From contig CAMGRL010000008.1 in NCBI GenBank assembly GCA_946061515.1, positions 1 to 62,084 on the forward strand: a stretch of 62,084 nt of DNA, in the 5' to 3' direction. Below the pieces are notes generated by a model that was given only the letters and a program-made list of their open reading frames with translations, had not been told where the DNA came from and did not search any database. Shown here one piece after another: positions 1 through 7,702 of the stretch (the stretch's first letter is position 1; every line of letters begins with the position of its first letter). The position numbers were made by a program, and so were the translations under genes. The stretch comes from an uncultured Clostridia bacterium. GTDB lineage: Bacteria; Bacillota; Clostridia; Oscillospirales; Oscillospiraceae.

Positions 1-2
1 AC

Positions 3-1700
3 CACCGCTACATCCAGTCGGTGGCGAAAAAGCACGGGATCTGGTTTTCCCGCCCCGGCAACGGCATTTGCCATCAGGTGCATCTGGAGCGCTTCGGCGT
101 ACCGGGCAAGACCCTGATCGGCTCCGACAGCCATACCCCCACCGCCGGGGGCCTGGGTATGCTGGCTTTCGGCGCCGGCGGCCTGGACGTGGCGGTGGCC
201 ATGGGCGGCGGCGCGTACTACATCACCATGCCGAAGGTGATCAAGGTGGAGCTTTCCGGCGCCCTGCGGCCCTTTGTGACCGCCAAGGACGTGAGTCTGG
301 AGATCCTGCGCATCCTGTCTGTCAAAGGCGGGGTGGGCTATGTGATCGAGTGGGGCGGCGAGGGCGTAAAGACCCTCAGCGTGCCCGAACGGGCCACCAT
401 CACCAACATGGGCGCGGAGCTGGGGGCCACCAGCTCCATCTTCCCCTCTGACGAGCAGACCCGGAGGTTTTTGCAGGCTCAGGGCAGGGAAGGGGACTTT
501 GTCCCCCTGGCAAGCGACCCGGACGCGAAATACGACCGGGTGATCCGGATCGACCTGTCCGCCCTGGAGCCGCTGATCGCCTGCCCCCACATGCCCGACA
601 ACGTGGTGACGGTCAGCAGCCTGAAGGGCACAAAGGTGGACCAGGTCTGTATCGGCTCCTGCACCAACTCCTCCCTTTTGGATATGCTGAAAGCGGCGGC
701 GCTTTTGAAGGGCCGGACCATCGCCCCGGGCGTCAGCCTTTCCGTGTCCCCCGGTTCAAAGCAGGTGTTGACCATGCTCTCAGACTGCGGCGCACTGTCA
801 GACATTCTGACCAGCGGGGCAAGACTGCTGGAATGCGCCTGCGGCCCCTGCATCGGCATGGGCTTCTCCCCCAACTCCGGCGGCGTCAGCCTGCGCACCT
901 TTAACCGCAACTTCCTGGGCCGCAGCGGCACGGCGGACGCCAAGGTCTACCTGGTCTCGCCGGAGACGGCGGTGGCCTCGGCCATTACCGGGGAAATCAC
1001 CGACCCCAGGACCCTGGGCCTTGACAAAATAGAGGTCAGCCTGCCGGAGCGCTTCAAAATCGACGACAGCGCCGTTCTGCCCCCGGCTTCCCCCGGGGAG
1101 GCGGCGGAGGTGCAGGTCCTGCGGGGCCCCAACATCAAGGAGCTGCCCCAGGGGAGACTTTTGGGGGACAGCATCAGCGCAGAACTGACCCTAAAGCTGG
1201 GCGACAACATCACCACCGACCACATCATGCCCGCCGGGGCCAAGATCCTGCCCTACCGCTCCAACATCCCCAAGCTGTCGGAATTCTGCTTCGGCGTCTG
1301 TGACAGCAGCTTCCCGGAGCGGGCCAAGGCGGCGGGACAGAGCATCATCGTTGGCGGCGCAAACTACGGCCAGGGCTCTTCCAGAGAGCACGCGGCGCTG
1401 GTGCCCCTGTATCTGGGGGTCCGGGCGGTGGTGGCCAAGAGCTTTGCCCGCATCCACGCGGCAAACCTGGTGAACGCGGGCATCCTGCCCCTGACGTTCA
1501 AAGACCCGGCGGATTACGACGCGCTGGAGCAGGGCGACAGACTGGAGATCAGCGGCATCGACGCGGGGCTGGAAAGCGGCACGGTTTATCTTCAGGCCGG
1601 AGAGCGGCGCATGGAACTTCACTGCGCCTTCTCGCCCCGGCAGAGGGCCATCCTCAGAGCGGGCGGACTGCTCAATTATACGAAAGAAGGACATCAGTGA
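3..1700 (+). CDS. acnA: Aconitate hydratase, 5' end outside window
   Basis: Interconverts citrate and isocitrate in the cytosol with a [4Fe-4S] cluster. The frame is open from base 3 with no start codon, so the N-terminus is missing; about 565 residues are present, against about 640 in short bacterial aconitases. Visible are the DSHTPTAGG loop near the edge, the cluster cysteine in GSCTNS (about 654-671), the paired cysteines in ACGPC (about 836-850), and in the C-terminal swivel domain GDNITTDH and YGQGSSREHA. The stop TGA at 1698-1700 shares its A with the ATG of the next gene, so translation of aconitase and isocitrate dehydrogenase is coupled. Together they lead from citrate to 2-oxoglutarate, which in fermentative Clostridia mainly serves glutamate synthesis. 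Confidence 0.95.
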   Translation, partial: HRYIQSVAKKHGIWFSRPGNGICHQVHLERFGVPGKTLIGSDSHTPTAGGLGMLAFGAGGLDVAVAMGGGAYYITMPKVIKVELSGALRPFVTAKDVSLEILRILSVKGGVGYVIEWGGEGVKTLSVPERATITNMGAELGATSSIFPSDEQTRRFLQAQGREGDFVPLASDPDAKYDRVIRIDLSALEPLIACPHMPDNVVTVSSLKGTKVDQVCIGSCTNSSLLDMLKAAALLKGRTIAPGVSLSVSPGSKQVLTMLSDCGALSDILTSGARLLECACGPCIGMGFSPNSGGVSLRTFNRNFLGRSGTADAKVYLVSPETAVASAITGEITDPRTLGLDKIEVSLPERFKIDDSAVLPPASPGEAAEVQVLRGPNIKELPQGRLLGDSISAELTLKLGDNITTDHIMPAGAKILPYRSNIPKLSEFCFGVCDSSFPERAKAAGQSIIVGGANYGQGSSREHAALVPLYLGVRAVVAKSFARIHAANLVNAGILPLTFKDPADYDALEQGDRLEISGIDAGLESGTVYLQAGERRMELHCAFSPRQRAILRAGGLLNYTKEGHQ

Positions 1701-2839
1701 TGGATGAATATATCAATGCGGCGGTAGAACAGTTTCGTGAGCTTCTCTGCCAGCAGGCGGCGCGGCAGGCGCGCATGGAGAAAAACGCCCCGGCAAAGGA
1801 TTTTGCCCGGGCGGAAAAGACCGTGATCGGTGTGATCGGCGGCGATGGCATCGGCCCCATCATTATGGCCCAGGCCCTGCGGGTGCTGGAAAAGCTCTTG
1901 AAAGAGGAGCTGGAGAGAGGTCGGGTGGAGCTGCGGCAGATCGACGGCCTGACCATAGAAAACCGTCTTGCCCAGGGCAAAGCGGTGCCGGAGGATGTGC
2001 TGGCGCAGATCAAAGCCTGTGATGTGCTTTTGAAAGGCCCCACCACCACCCCCAAGGGCGGCAGCATGGAGAGCGCAAACGTCACCTTGCGCCGGGAGCT
2101 GGACCTCTACGCCAATGTGCGCCCGGTGAGCATCCCGGAGGAGGGCATAGACTGGATCTTCTACCGGGAGAATACGGAAGGGGAATACGCCCTGGGCAGC
2201 CGGGGCATCGAGCTGCCCGGCAAGCTGACCATGGACTTTAAAGTGACCACTGACGCCGGCACCCGGCGCATTGCCCGGGCCGCCTTTGAATATGCCAAAG
2301 CCAACGGAAAAAAGAGCGTGTCCATCGTCACCAAGGCCAACATCATGAAAAAGACCGACGGCATGTTCTCCCGCATCTGCCACGAGGTGGCGGCGGACTA
2401 CCCGGAGATCCAGGCGGAGGACTGGTACATCGACATTATGACCGCCAATCTGGTCAATGAGCGGATCAGAAATCAGTTTCAGGTCTTTCTGCTGCCCAAC
2501 CTCTACGGCGACATCATCACCGACGAGGCCGCCCAGATCCAGGGCGGCGTAGGCACCGCCGGCAGCGCCAACATCGGCGACAGCTATGCCATGTTCGAGG
2601 CCATCCACGGCTCCGCGCCCCGGAAGATCGAAAACGGCGAGGGGGATTACGCAAACCCCGCCAGCATCCTGAAAGCCGCCGAAATGCTGCTGCGGCACAT
2701 CGCCATGGCGGAGAAGGCCGACCGGCTCGCCGCCGCCATGAGAGAATGCATCGAGACGGAAAAGCGTGTAGTGGTCACGGGACACCGGGACGGCGCCACC
2801 TGCCGGGAATTTACCGACTATCTGCTGGAAAAGTTATAA
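1700..2839 (+). CDS. icd: Isocitrate dehydrogenase
   Basis: Oxidatively decarboxylates isocitrate to 2-oxoglutarate; a 379-residue member of the isocitrate/isopropylmalate dehydrogenase family with an N-terminal extension of about 35 residues before GVIGGDGIGP. GPTTTPKGG is followed by SANVTLRRELDLYANVRP; the Ser-x-Asn before TLR resembles NAD-type isocitrate dehydrogenases more than LeuB. The divalent-metal aspartates lie in YGDIITDEAAQ and the adenine-binding region is HGSAPRKI followed by YANPAS. A GTG at 1697 is in frame, but ATG 1700 sits 9 bases after AGAAGG and overlaps the aconitase stop, so ATG is preferred. NAD versus NADP use cannot be settled from sequence alone. A perfect hairpin follows the gene. 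Confidence 0.92.
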   Translation: MDEYINAAVEQFRELLCQQAARQARMEKNAPAKDFARAEKTVIGVIGGDGIGPIIMAQALRVLEKLLKEELERGRVELRQIDGLTIENRLAQGKAVPEDVLAQIKACDVLLKGPTTTPKGGSMESANVTLRRELDLYANVRPVSIPEEGIDWIFYRENTEGEYALGSRGIELPGKLTMDFKVTTDAGTRRIARAAFEYAKANGKKSVSIVTKANIMKKTDGMFSRICHEVAADYPEIQAEDWYIDIMTANLVNERIRNQFQVFLLPNLYGDIITDEAAQIQGGVGTAGSANIGDSYAMFEAIHGSAPRKIENGEGDYANPASILKAAEMLLRHIAMAEKADRLAAAMRECIETEKRVVVTGHRDGATCREFTDYLLEKL

Positions 2840-2845
2840 AAGCGA

Positions 2846-2886
2846 AAAACCACCTGTCCTCCCCCAGCGGGGTGACAGGTGGTTTT
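2846..2886. terminator. Bidirectional hairpin terminator
   Basis: A perfect 13-bp stem (2846-2858 with 2874-2886, AAAACCACCTGTC) encloses a 15-base loop and has A-runs on the left and T-runs on the right. It lies between the convergent icd and radical SAM genes and can serve both. Confidence 0.9.
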
Positions 2887-2889
2887 CCG

Positions 2890-3753
2890 TTAAAACAGAC
2901 TCAGCTGCTCCTGCTTGTCCTCAAAACGGTTCAGATATTCAAAAATCGCATTGTTGTCATGCATGATGCCCTCTTCTTCACAGACGCGGTGAAATATTCC
3001 CGTGAGCCGGGGGCTGTTGGGGCTTTCCAGTTCATAGGCGTTTCCGTAAGTTCGGATATAGCGTTCCTTCAGCCCGGGGAAGTGCCGGTCAAGCTGCCGG
3101 TAGAAATACTCCCGGTTCCCTTCCCGCAGAGTCAGGCCCATGCCGAAGTTGATGACGCCCTTTACCCCGGCGCGGACGCAGTAATCCAGTATACCCCGGA
3201 GGTTTTCCTCCGTGTCGTTGATCCAGGGCAGGATGGGGCAGAGCCAGACCACCGTGGGGATCCCCGCGTCCCGGAGTACTTCCAGGGCCTGAAAACGCTC
3301 CGCCGTGGTGCTCACGTTGGGCTCCAGCTTCCGGCAAAGCGCCTGGTCATAGGTGGTCAGGGTCATCTGCACCACGCACTTGGTGCTGTCGTTGATTGTT
3401 TTCAGCAGATCAATATCCCGCAGCACCCGGGCGGACTTGGTGATGAGGGTGAAGCCGAAGCCGTAGCGACAGGCAAGCTCCAGGGCCTGTCGGGTATAGC
3501 CCAGCTCCTCCTCCAAAGGCATATAGGGGTCAGACATGGAACCGGTGCCGATCATGCAGCGCTTTCTTTTGCCCTTCAGCGCCTTTTCCAGCAGCGCCGG
3601 GCCGTTTTCCTTGACCTCGATGTCCTCAAAGGCGTGGGGCATGTTGTAGCACAGGCTCCGCGAGTCACAGTAGATGCAGCCGTGCTGGCAGCCCCGGTAC
3701 AGGTTCATCCCGTTATTTGCCGACAGTATTCCCTTGGCCTGAACATAGTGCAT
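2890..3753 (-). CDS. SPL-like radical SAM protein
   Basis: Radical S-adenosylmethionine protein of the spore-photoproduct-lyase-like group (COG1533), 287 residues. The cluster motif CxxxCxxC is at residues 22-29 (CQHGCIYC), followed by IGTGSMSDPYMPLE and TLITKSARVLRD, which are typical of this group. Members are often annotated as DNA repair photolyase, but the substrate of this subgroup is unknown, so only the radical SAM chemistry is supported. The start is placed at ATG 3753: GAGGTG lies 6 bases upstream, and the in-frame GTG at 3762 is part of that ribosome binding site. The gene stands alone, convergent with icd and divergent from the hydrolase operon. Confidence 0.85.
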   Translation of the reverse strand: MHYVQAKGILSANNGMNLYRGCQHGCIYCDSRSLCYNMPHAFEDIEVKENGPALLEKALKGKRKRCMIGTGSMSDPYMPLEEELGYTRQALELACRYGFGFTLITKSARVLRDIDLLKTINDSTKCVVQMTLTTYDQALCRKLEPNVSTTAERFQALEVLRDAGIPTVVWLCPILPWINDTEENLRGILDYCVRAGVKGVINFGMGLTLREGNREYFYRQLDRHFPGLKERYIRTYGNAYELESPNSPRLTGIFHRVCEEEGIMHDNNAIFEYLNRFEDKQEQLSLF

Positions 3754-3790
3754 CCCATTCACCTCATTTTCCTATTATATCACAGGGTAT

Positions 3791-3818
3791 TTGCATTGAA
3801 AAGATTTTGTGCTATACT
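3791..3818 (+). promoter_or_regulatory. Predicted sigma-A promoter of hydrolase-azlCD operon
   Basis: TTGCAT (3791-3796), 16-base spacer, TATACT (3813-3818). The implied leader before ATG 3834 is only about 8-10 bases and the Shine-Dalgarno is weak (GGGTGAT), so translation may be nearly leaderless. Confidence 0.5.
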
Positions 3819-3833
3819 GAACCGGGTGATGAT

Positions 3834-4532
3834 ATGGATATCAAGCTGTATTACAGAGAAAAGGGCAGCGGCAAGCCCCTGATCCTGCTCCACGGCAACG
3901 GGGAGAGCGGGGAATATTTTGCCAATCAGATCGAGTATTTTTCCAAACGGTACCGGGTGATCGCTGTGGACACCAGAGGCCACGGGCAGTCGCCCCGGGG
4001 CGAAGCGCCCTTCAGCATCCGGCAGTTTGCCGACGATCTGCGGGACTTCATGGACGGGCTGGGCCTGGAAAAGGCGGACATTCTGGGCTTTTCCGACGGA
4101 GGAAACATCGCCCTGGTCTTTGCCATCCGCTATACTGAGCGGGTGGACCGGCTGATTGTGGACGGGGCCAATCTGAACACCCGGGGTGTCAGGCCCAGTG
4201 CGCAGATTCCCATCGAGCTGGGCTGGCGTATGGTCTGCCGTGCGGCGAAAAAGAGCGAAGAAGCCCGGCAAAAGGCGGAAATGATGAACCTGATGGTCAA
4301 CGACCCCAACATCCCCGAAGAGGAACTGAAAAAAATCACTGTGCCCACCCTGGTTATGGCGGGCACAAAGGATATGATCAGGGACGCCCACACCCGCCGG
4401 ATAGCCCGGCTGCTGCCGGACGCGGAGCTGAAAATCATTGAAGGCGATCACTTTATCGCGGCCAAAAGACCGGTGGAGTTCAACGCCGCGGTGGAAGATT
4501 TTCTGAACAGGCGGAGTAACGGAAAAAAGTGA
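3834..4532 (+). CDS. Alpha/beta hydrolase
   Basis: Serine hydrolase of the alpha/beta fold, 232 residues, probably cytosolic because no signal peptide is seen. The oxyanion-hole motif is HGNGESGEYF (from residue 20), the nucleophile elbow GFSDGG puts Ser at 87, and the C-terminal GDHF supplies the histidine. The late strand holds AGTKDMI with the acid Asp. It resembles esterases and lactonases of the DUF/BioH-like group; the substrate cannot be read from sequence. The ATG at 3834 is the first residue of the conserved fold; upstream codons overlap the promoter. It is the first gene of an operon and its TGA overlaps the GTG of azlC. Confidence 0.82.
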   Translation: MDIKLYYREKGSGKPLILLHGNGESGEYFANQIEYFSKRYRVIAVDTRGHGQSPRGEAPFSIRQFADDLRDFMDGLGLEKADILGFSDGGNIALVFAIRYTERVDRLIVDGANLNTRGVRPSAQIPIELGWRMVCRAAKKSEEARQKAEMMNLMVNDPNIPEEELKKITVPTLVMAGTKDMIRDAHTRRIARLLPDAELKIIEGDHFIAAKRPVEFNAAVEDFLNRRSNGKK

Positions 4533-5224
4533 AAGCGGAAAACAAAAGCATACTGAAAAAAGCCTTTACCGCCACACTGCCCATTATGGCGGGCTATCTG
4601 GTGCTGGGCCTGGGCTTTGGCATTATCCTCAAATCCAAGGGCTACGGGGTGCTCTGGGCCTTTGCCATGAGCACGGTGATCTACGCGGGCTCCATGCAGT
4701 ATCTGGCCATTGATCTGATCTGCGGCGGGGCGGGGCTGCTGACCACCGCTCTCACCACCCTGATGGTCAACGCAAGGCACCTGTTTTACGGCATTTCCAT
4801 GGTGGAGAAATACAAGAACGCGGGCAAGGTCAAGCCCTATCTGATCTACGCCCTGTCCGACGAGACCTACTCCCTGGTCTGTGTGGATATGGACATGGAG
4901 GAGGGGGAGCGGAACAAATTCTGCCTTTTTGTCACCGCGCTGGACCAGTTTTACTGGGTGCTGGGCAGCGTGCTGGGCTCCCTTCTGGGCGCGGTCATCA
5001 CCTTCAATACCGAGGGCATGGACTTTGCCCTGACCGCCCTGTTTGTCACGGTGTTTGTGGAGCAGTGGCTCAGCACCAGAGACCACGCCGCGGCCATGGT
5101 GGGCGTGGCGGCCTCCGTCATCTGTCTGGTGATCTTCGGCAGCGGCAGCTTCCTGATCCCCTCCATGGTGGCCATCACCCTGGCCCTGACCCTGATGCGG
5201 AAAAGACAGGAGGCGGTACAATGA
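4529..5224 (+). CDS. azlC: AzlC family branched-chain amino acid exporter subunit
   Basis: Large membrane subunit of an AzlCD-type exporter (LIV-E family), 231 residues. The N-terminal part carries the family stretch AFTATLPIMAGYLVLGLGFG and later VNARHLFYG, a hallmark of AzlC. Several hydrophobic spans run to the C-terminus. Start is GTG 4529, embedded in the GTGA that also ends the preceding hydrolase gene. Its own stop overlaps the ATG of azlD by the ATGA arrangement, so the two subunits are co-translated. Known members export branched-chain amino acids or their analogues; substrate here is inferred from family only. Confidence 0.88.
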   Translation: MKAENKSILKKAFTATLPIMAGYLVLGLGFGIILKSKGYGVLWAFAMSTVIYAGSMQYLAIDLICGGAGLLTTALTTLMVNARHLFYGISMVEKYKNAGKVKPYLIYALSDETYSLVCVDMDMEEGERNKFCLFVTALDQFYWVLGSVLGSLLGAVITFNTEGMDFALTALFVTVFVEQWLSTRDHAAAMVGVAASVICLVIFGSGSFLIPSMVAITLALTLMRKRQEAVQ

Positions 5225-5541
5225 GCCATGCCGCGCTGATCATCGCCGTTGCGGGAGCGGTGACGCTGCTGCTGCGTTTCCTGCCTTTCCTTATCTTCGG
5301 CGGAAAGCGGGAGACCCTGCCCTATATTGTCTATCTGGGTAAGGTATTGCCCTATGCGATCATGGGTATGCTGGTCATTTACTGTCTGAGGGGCATATCC
5401 TTTACTGCGGCGGCAAATTTCCTGCCGGAGCTGATCGCCTGTGCCGTGGTGGTACTGGCCCATGTCTGGAAGAGAAACACCCTGCTGAGCATCATCAGCG
5501 GGACCGTATGCTATATGCTGCTGGTGCAGTTTGTATTTTGA
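5221..5541 (+). CDS. azlD: AzlD family small exporter subunit
   Basis: Small partner of AzlC, 106 residues, almost entirely hydrophobic with about four spans. The family pattern TLLLRFLPFLIFG followed by YLGKVLPYAIMGMLVIYC is present. The start ATG 5221 overlaps the azlC stop TGA (5222-5224), which sets the frame; a longer open frame reaching upstream to 5065 is only the shadow of azlC. AzlC and AzlD together form one transporter. Confidence 0.88.
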   Translation: MSHAALIIAVAGAVTLLLRFLPFLIFGGKRETLPYIVYLGKVLPYAIMGMLVIYCLRGISFTAAANFLPELIACAVVVLAHVWKRNTLLSIISGTVCYMLLVQFVF

Positions 5542-5556
5542 GTTTGGAGGAACAAC

Positions 5557-6642
5557 ATGGAACTGAAGCTCGACAACACCAAAACCTACGCCATCGCCCT
5601 GGAAGGCGGCGGCGCAAAGGGCGCCTATGAGGTGGGCGTCTGGCAGGCGCTGGAGGAGGCGGGGATCAAATATAACGCCGTGTCCGGCACCTCTGTGGGC
5701 GCGCTCAACGGAGCAATGATGGTCATGCGAGATATGGAAGGGGCTGTAAGGGCTTGGAAGGATATCCGCCTTTCCGACGTGATCGACCTGGAGGGGGACC
5801 AGGAGGAGAACCTGCACAAGGTCTTAAACGGTGAGGTGGACCTGCACGATATTCAGGAGCTGATCCCCCAGGCCCTGGACATCATCCGCAACCGGGGTCT
5901 GGACGTGGCGCCCCTGCGCGCCTGGGTCCACGAGGTGGCGGATGAGAAGAAAATCAAGGAATCCGATGTGGAATTTTTCGTCTCCACTGTCTCCCTTACG
6001 GACAAAAAGGGCCTGGAGGTGAAGGTGAACGACCTGCCCGAGGACGAGATCTGTGACATGCTGCTGGCCAGCGCCTACCACCCCAGCTTCCGTCTGGAAA
6101 AGCTGGGCGGCAAATACTATGCCGACGGCGGCTTTGTGGATACCCTGCCCCTGCATGTGCTGGTGGAGAACGGCTACAAGGACATTATCGCCGTGCGCAT
6201 CCCCGGCCACGGGATCGAGCGGCGCTTCCGCATTCCGGAGGATGTGAACATCACCCTGATCAGCACCAACTCCGATCTGGGCGGCGTGCTGAACTTTGAT
6301 GCGGAGCAGTCCCGGCGCAACATGCTCATCGGTTATCTGGACGCCAAGCGGGTGCTCTACGGCCTGTACGGAGAAAAGTATTACATCGAGCGCACGATGA
6401 GCGACCGGGAGGCCCTGCTCCAGCTCATTGACCGGGCGGACGAGGGCGCCAATCTCCGCCGCCTCTGCGAGCGGGAGCTGCCCCGGATAGCCCGCCGCCT
6501 GAATGTTTTCGGCGGGGACTATTACGAGCTGTTCATCGCCGCCCTGGAGCGGGAGGCCGAGACCCTGGACATCGAGAACATGCGCATTCTGACCGACAGA
6601 GAGCTGCTTGAACAGGTGGAAAAGGCCAAGGCGGCAGAATGA
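5557..6642 (+). CDS. Patatin-like phospholipase
   Basis: Patatin-fold lipid acyl hydrolase of 361 residues with a Ser-Asp dyad. The oxyanion loop is GGGAKGAYEVG (residues 17-27), the nucleophile lies in GTSVG (Ser46), and the catalytic Asp is in DGGF (Asp190). The C-terminal 150 residues are charged and helical with no recognised domain. No signal peptide is visible, so it should act in the cytosol or at the inner face of the membrane. It follows azlD by 15 bases with a good AGGAGG-like site (GGAGGAA), so it probably belongs to the same transcript. Confidence 0.9.
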   Translation: MELKLDNTKTYAIALEGGGAKGAYEVGVWQALEEAGIKYNAVSGTSVGALNGAMMVMRDMEGAVRAWKDIRLSDVIDLEGDQEENLHKVLNGEVDLHDIQELIPQALDIIRNRGLDVAPLRAWVHEVADEKKIKESDVEFFVSTVSLTDKKGLEVKVNDLPEDEICDMLLASAYHPSFRLEKLGGKYYADGGFVDTLPLHVLVENGYKDIIAVRIPGHGIERRFRIPEDVNITLISTNSDLGGVLNFDAEQSRRNMLIGYLDAKRVLYGLYGEKYYIERTMSDREALLQLIDRADEGANLRRLCERELPRIARRLNVFGGDYYELFIAALEREAETLDIENMRILTDRELLEQVEKAKAAE

Positions 6643-6700
6643 GAAATATTGACTATTCAGACTGCTTCAATGGCTTCACCCTGCGGCCTGCCCGGCCCTA

Positions 6701-6826
6701 AAAAGGCGCCCCCTTGGGGGGAGCTGCCGCCGCAGGCGGCTGAGGGGGGTATCACCGCAGTTTCCACTGACCACATCCCCCTTCCGCTTCACTTCGCTCA
6801 GCACCTCCCCCTCAGGTGGAGGCTCC
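6701..6826. repeat. MITE-like inverted-arm element (copy A)
   Basis: The two arms, 6701-6752 and 6774-6826, are degenerate inverted copies with the same plan: a CCCCCT...AGGGGG hairpin, a second hairpin (GCCGCC-GCA-GGCGGC on the left), then GAGGGGG. The same plan recurs in the element at 15194-15358, with different sequence in the second hairpin. No clear flanking duplication is seen. The 228 bases between the patatin and the next gene hold this element and a terminator and no credible gene. Confidence 0.6.
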
Positions 6827-6834
6827 AAAAAGAA

Positions 6835-6867
6835 CAGCGCCCGGAATCATCCGGGCGCTGAATTTTT
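6835..6867. terminator. Bidirectional hairpin terminator
   Basis: A 10-bp perfect stem (CAGCGCCCGG, 6835-6844 with 6851-6860), loop AATCAT, followed by AATTTTT on the plus strand and by a T-run on the minus strand. It ends the patatin transcript and the convergent minus-strand operon. Confidence 0.85.
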
Positions 6868-6870
6868 GCG

Positions 6871-7353
6871 TCAACTTTGTTTTAAAAGCTCTTTTCCCTG
6901 CTTGCCGCTGAGCTCGTCGGCACGCAGCTCCAGCATGAGGGTGTGGGATATCCAGGCGGATATCTCCCTTTCCGTGTCCTCGCCGTGACCCGGATTGTAT
7001 TTTTCCGCCAGCAGGCGCAGGGCCGGGACCATCTCTGCCTCATCCTCAATAATACGCAGCCGGCCGGACACGATCACGCTGCGGTAGGCGGTGGTATATT
7101 TTTCTGGGATTACATTGTCCGCCGCCACCACACAGAAGGAGGCCTTCGGACAGACTCTTGCCGCCGATAATTTACGTCCGGCTCTGGCACAGTGAAAATA
7201 GAGCTTTCCCTGGTGGTAAACATAGCTCAATGGCACAGCGTAGGGCTCTTCCCCGTCCCACAGGGCCAGCACGCCGGAGCTGCCCTTTTCCAGTATGGCA
7301 AGGCTCTCCTCCGGGGACAGCCGCTGCTTTGCCCGTCTCATTTCGTGCTTCAT
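6871..7353 (-). CDS. NimA-like pyridoxamine-phosphate-oxidase-fold protein
   Basis: FMN-binding split-barrel protein of 160 residues, similar to the 5-nitroimidazole reductase (NimA) and pyridoxamine phosphate oxidase families. Visible are GVLALWDGEEPYAVPLSYVYHQGKLYFH in two blocks and SVIVSGRLRII, the usual beta-barrel strands; the His in YFHCA fits the NimA flavin site. Start ATG 7353 has GGGAGG 7-8 bases upstream; a second Met at residue 5 is less likely. It is the last gene of the rlmA operon, 19 bases after csaA. A role in flavin-dependent reduction or nitro-drug detoxification is inference from the family. Confidence 0.8.
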   Translation of the reverse strand: MKHEMRRAKQRLSPEESLAILEKGSSGVLALWDGEEPYAVPLSYVYHQGKLYFHCARAGRKLSAARVCPKASFCVVAADNVIPEKYTTAYRSVIVSGRLRIIEDEAEMVPALRLLAEKYNPGHGEDTEREISAWISHTLMLELRADELSGKQGKELLKQS

Positions 7354-7372
7354 CGGTTTCCCTCCCTGTCGT

Positions 7373-7702
7373 TCAGCCCAGCTTGTCGCCGTTTTTCACC
7401 GGCTTGTCCGGCCTGATCAGCACCACGCCGCCCTCGCTGTAGGTGCCGAGGACCAGGATCTCCGAAAAGAAATTGGCGATCTGCCGGGGCGGAAAGTTCA
7501 CTACGGCCAAAACCTGTTTGCCCACAAGCTCCTCCGGGCGGTAATGGTCGGTGATCTGGGCGGAGGAGCGCTTGATCCCCAGCTCCTCACCCATGTCCAC
7601 CTCCAGCTGATAGGCGGGTTTACGGGCCTTCTCAAAATTCTTCGCGCTGACAATGGTGCCCACGCGGATATCCAGCTTCAGAAAATCAACAAAGCTTGCC
7701 AT
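7373..7702 (-). CDS. csaA: CsaA-type tRNA-binding domain protein
   Basis: A stand-alone tRNA-binding (EMAP/OB-fold) domain of 109 residues, the usual length of CsaA, which in Bacillus acts as an export-related chaperone. Diagnostic stretches are LDIRVGTIVSA near the N-terminus, YQLEVDMGEELGIKRSSAQI, and VVNFPPRQIANFFSEILVLG. A TTG lies one codon upstream, but ATG 7702 has AAAGGAGAG about 8 bases before it and overlaps the TGA of the upstream transporter, so ATG is chosen. Confidence 0.9.
   Translation of the reverse strand: MASFVDFLKLDIRVGTIVSAKNFEKARKPAYQLEVDMGEELGIKRSSAQITDHYRPEELVGKQVLAVVNFPPRQIANFFSEILVLGTYSEGGVVLIRPDKPVKNGDKLG

Noticed and set aside
6701-6826. Possible CRISPR or tandem repeat array
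   Set aside because: The repeats are inverted arms of one element, not spaced direct repeats; no cas genes are present in the window.
6649-6861. Small plus-strand frame of 70 codons after the patatin gene
   Set aside because: It runs through the MITE-like element and a terminator and resembles no protein.
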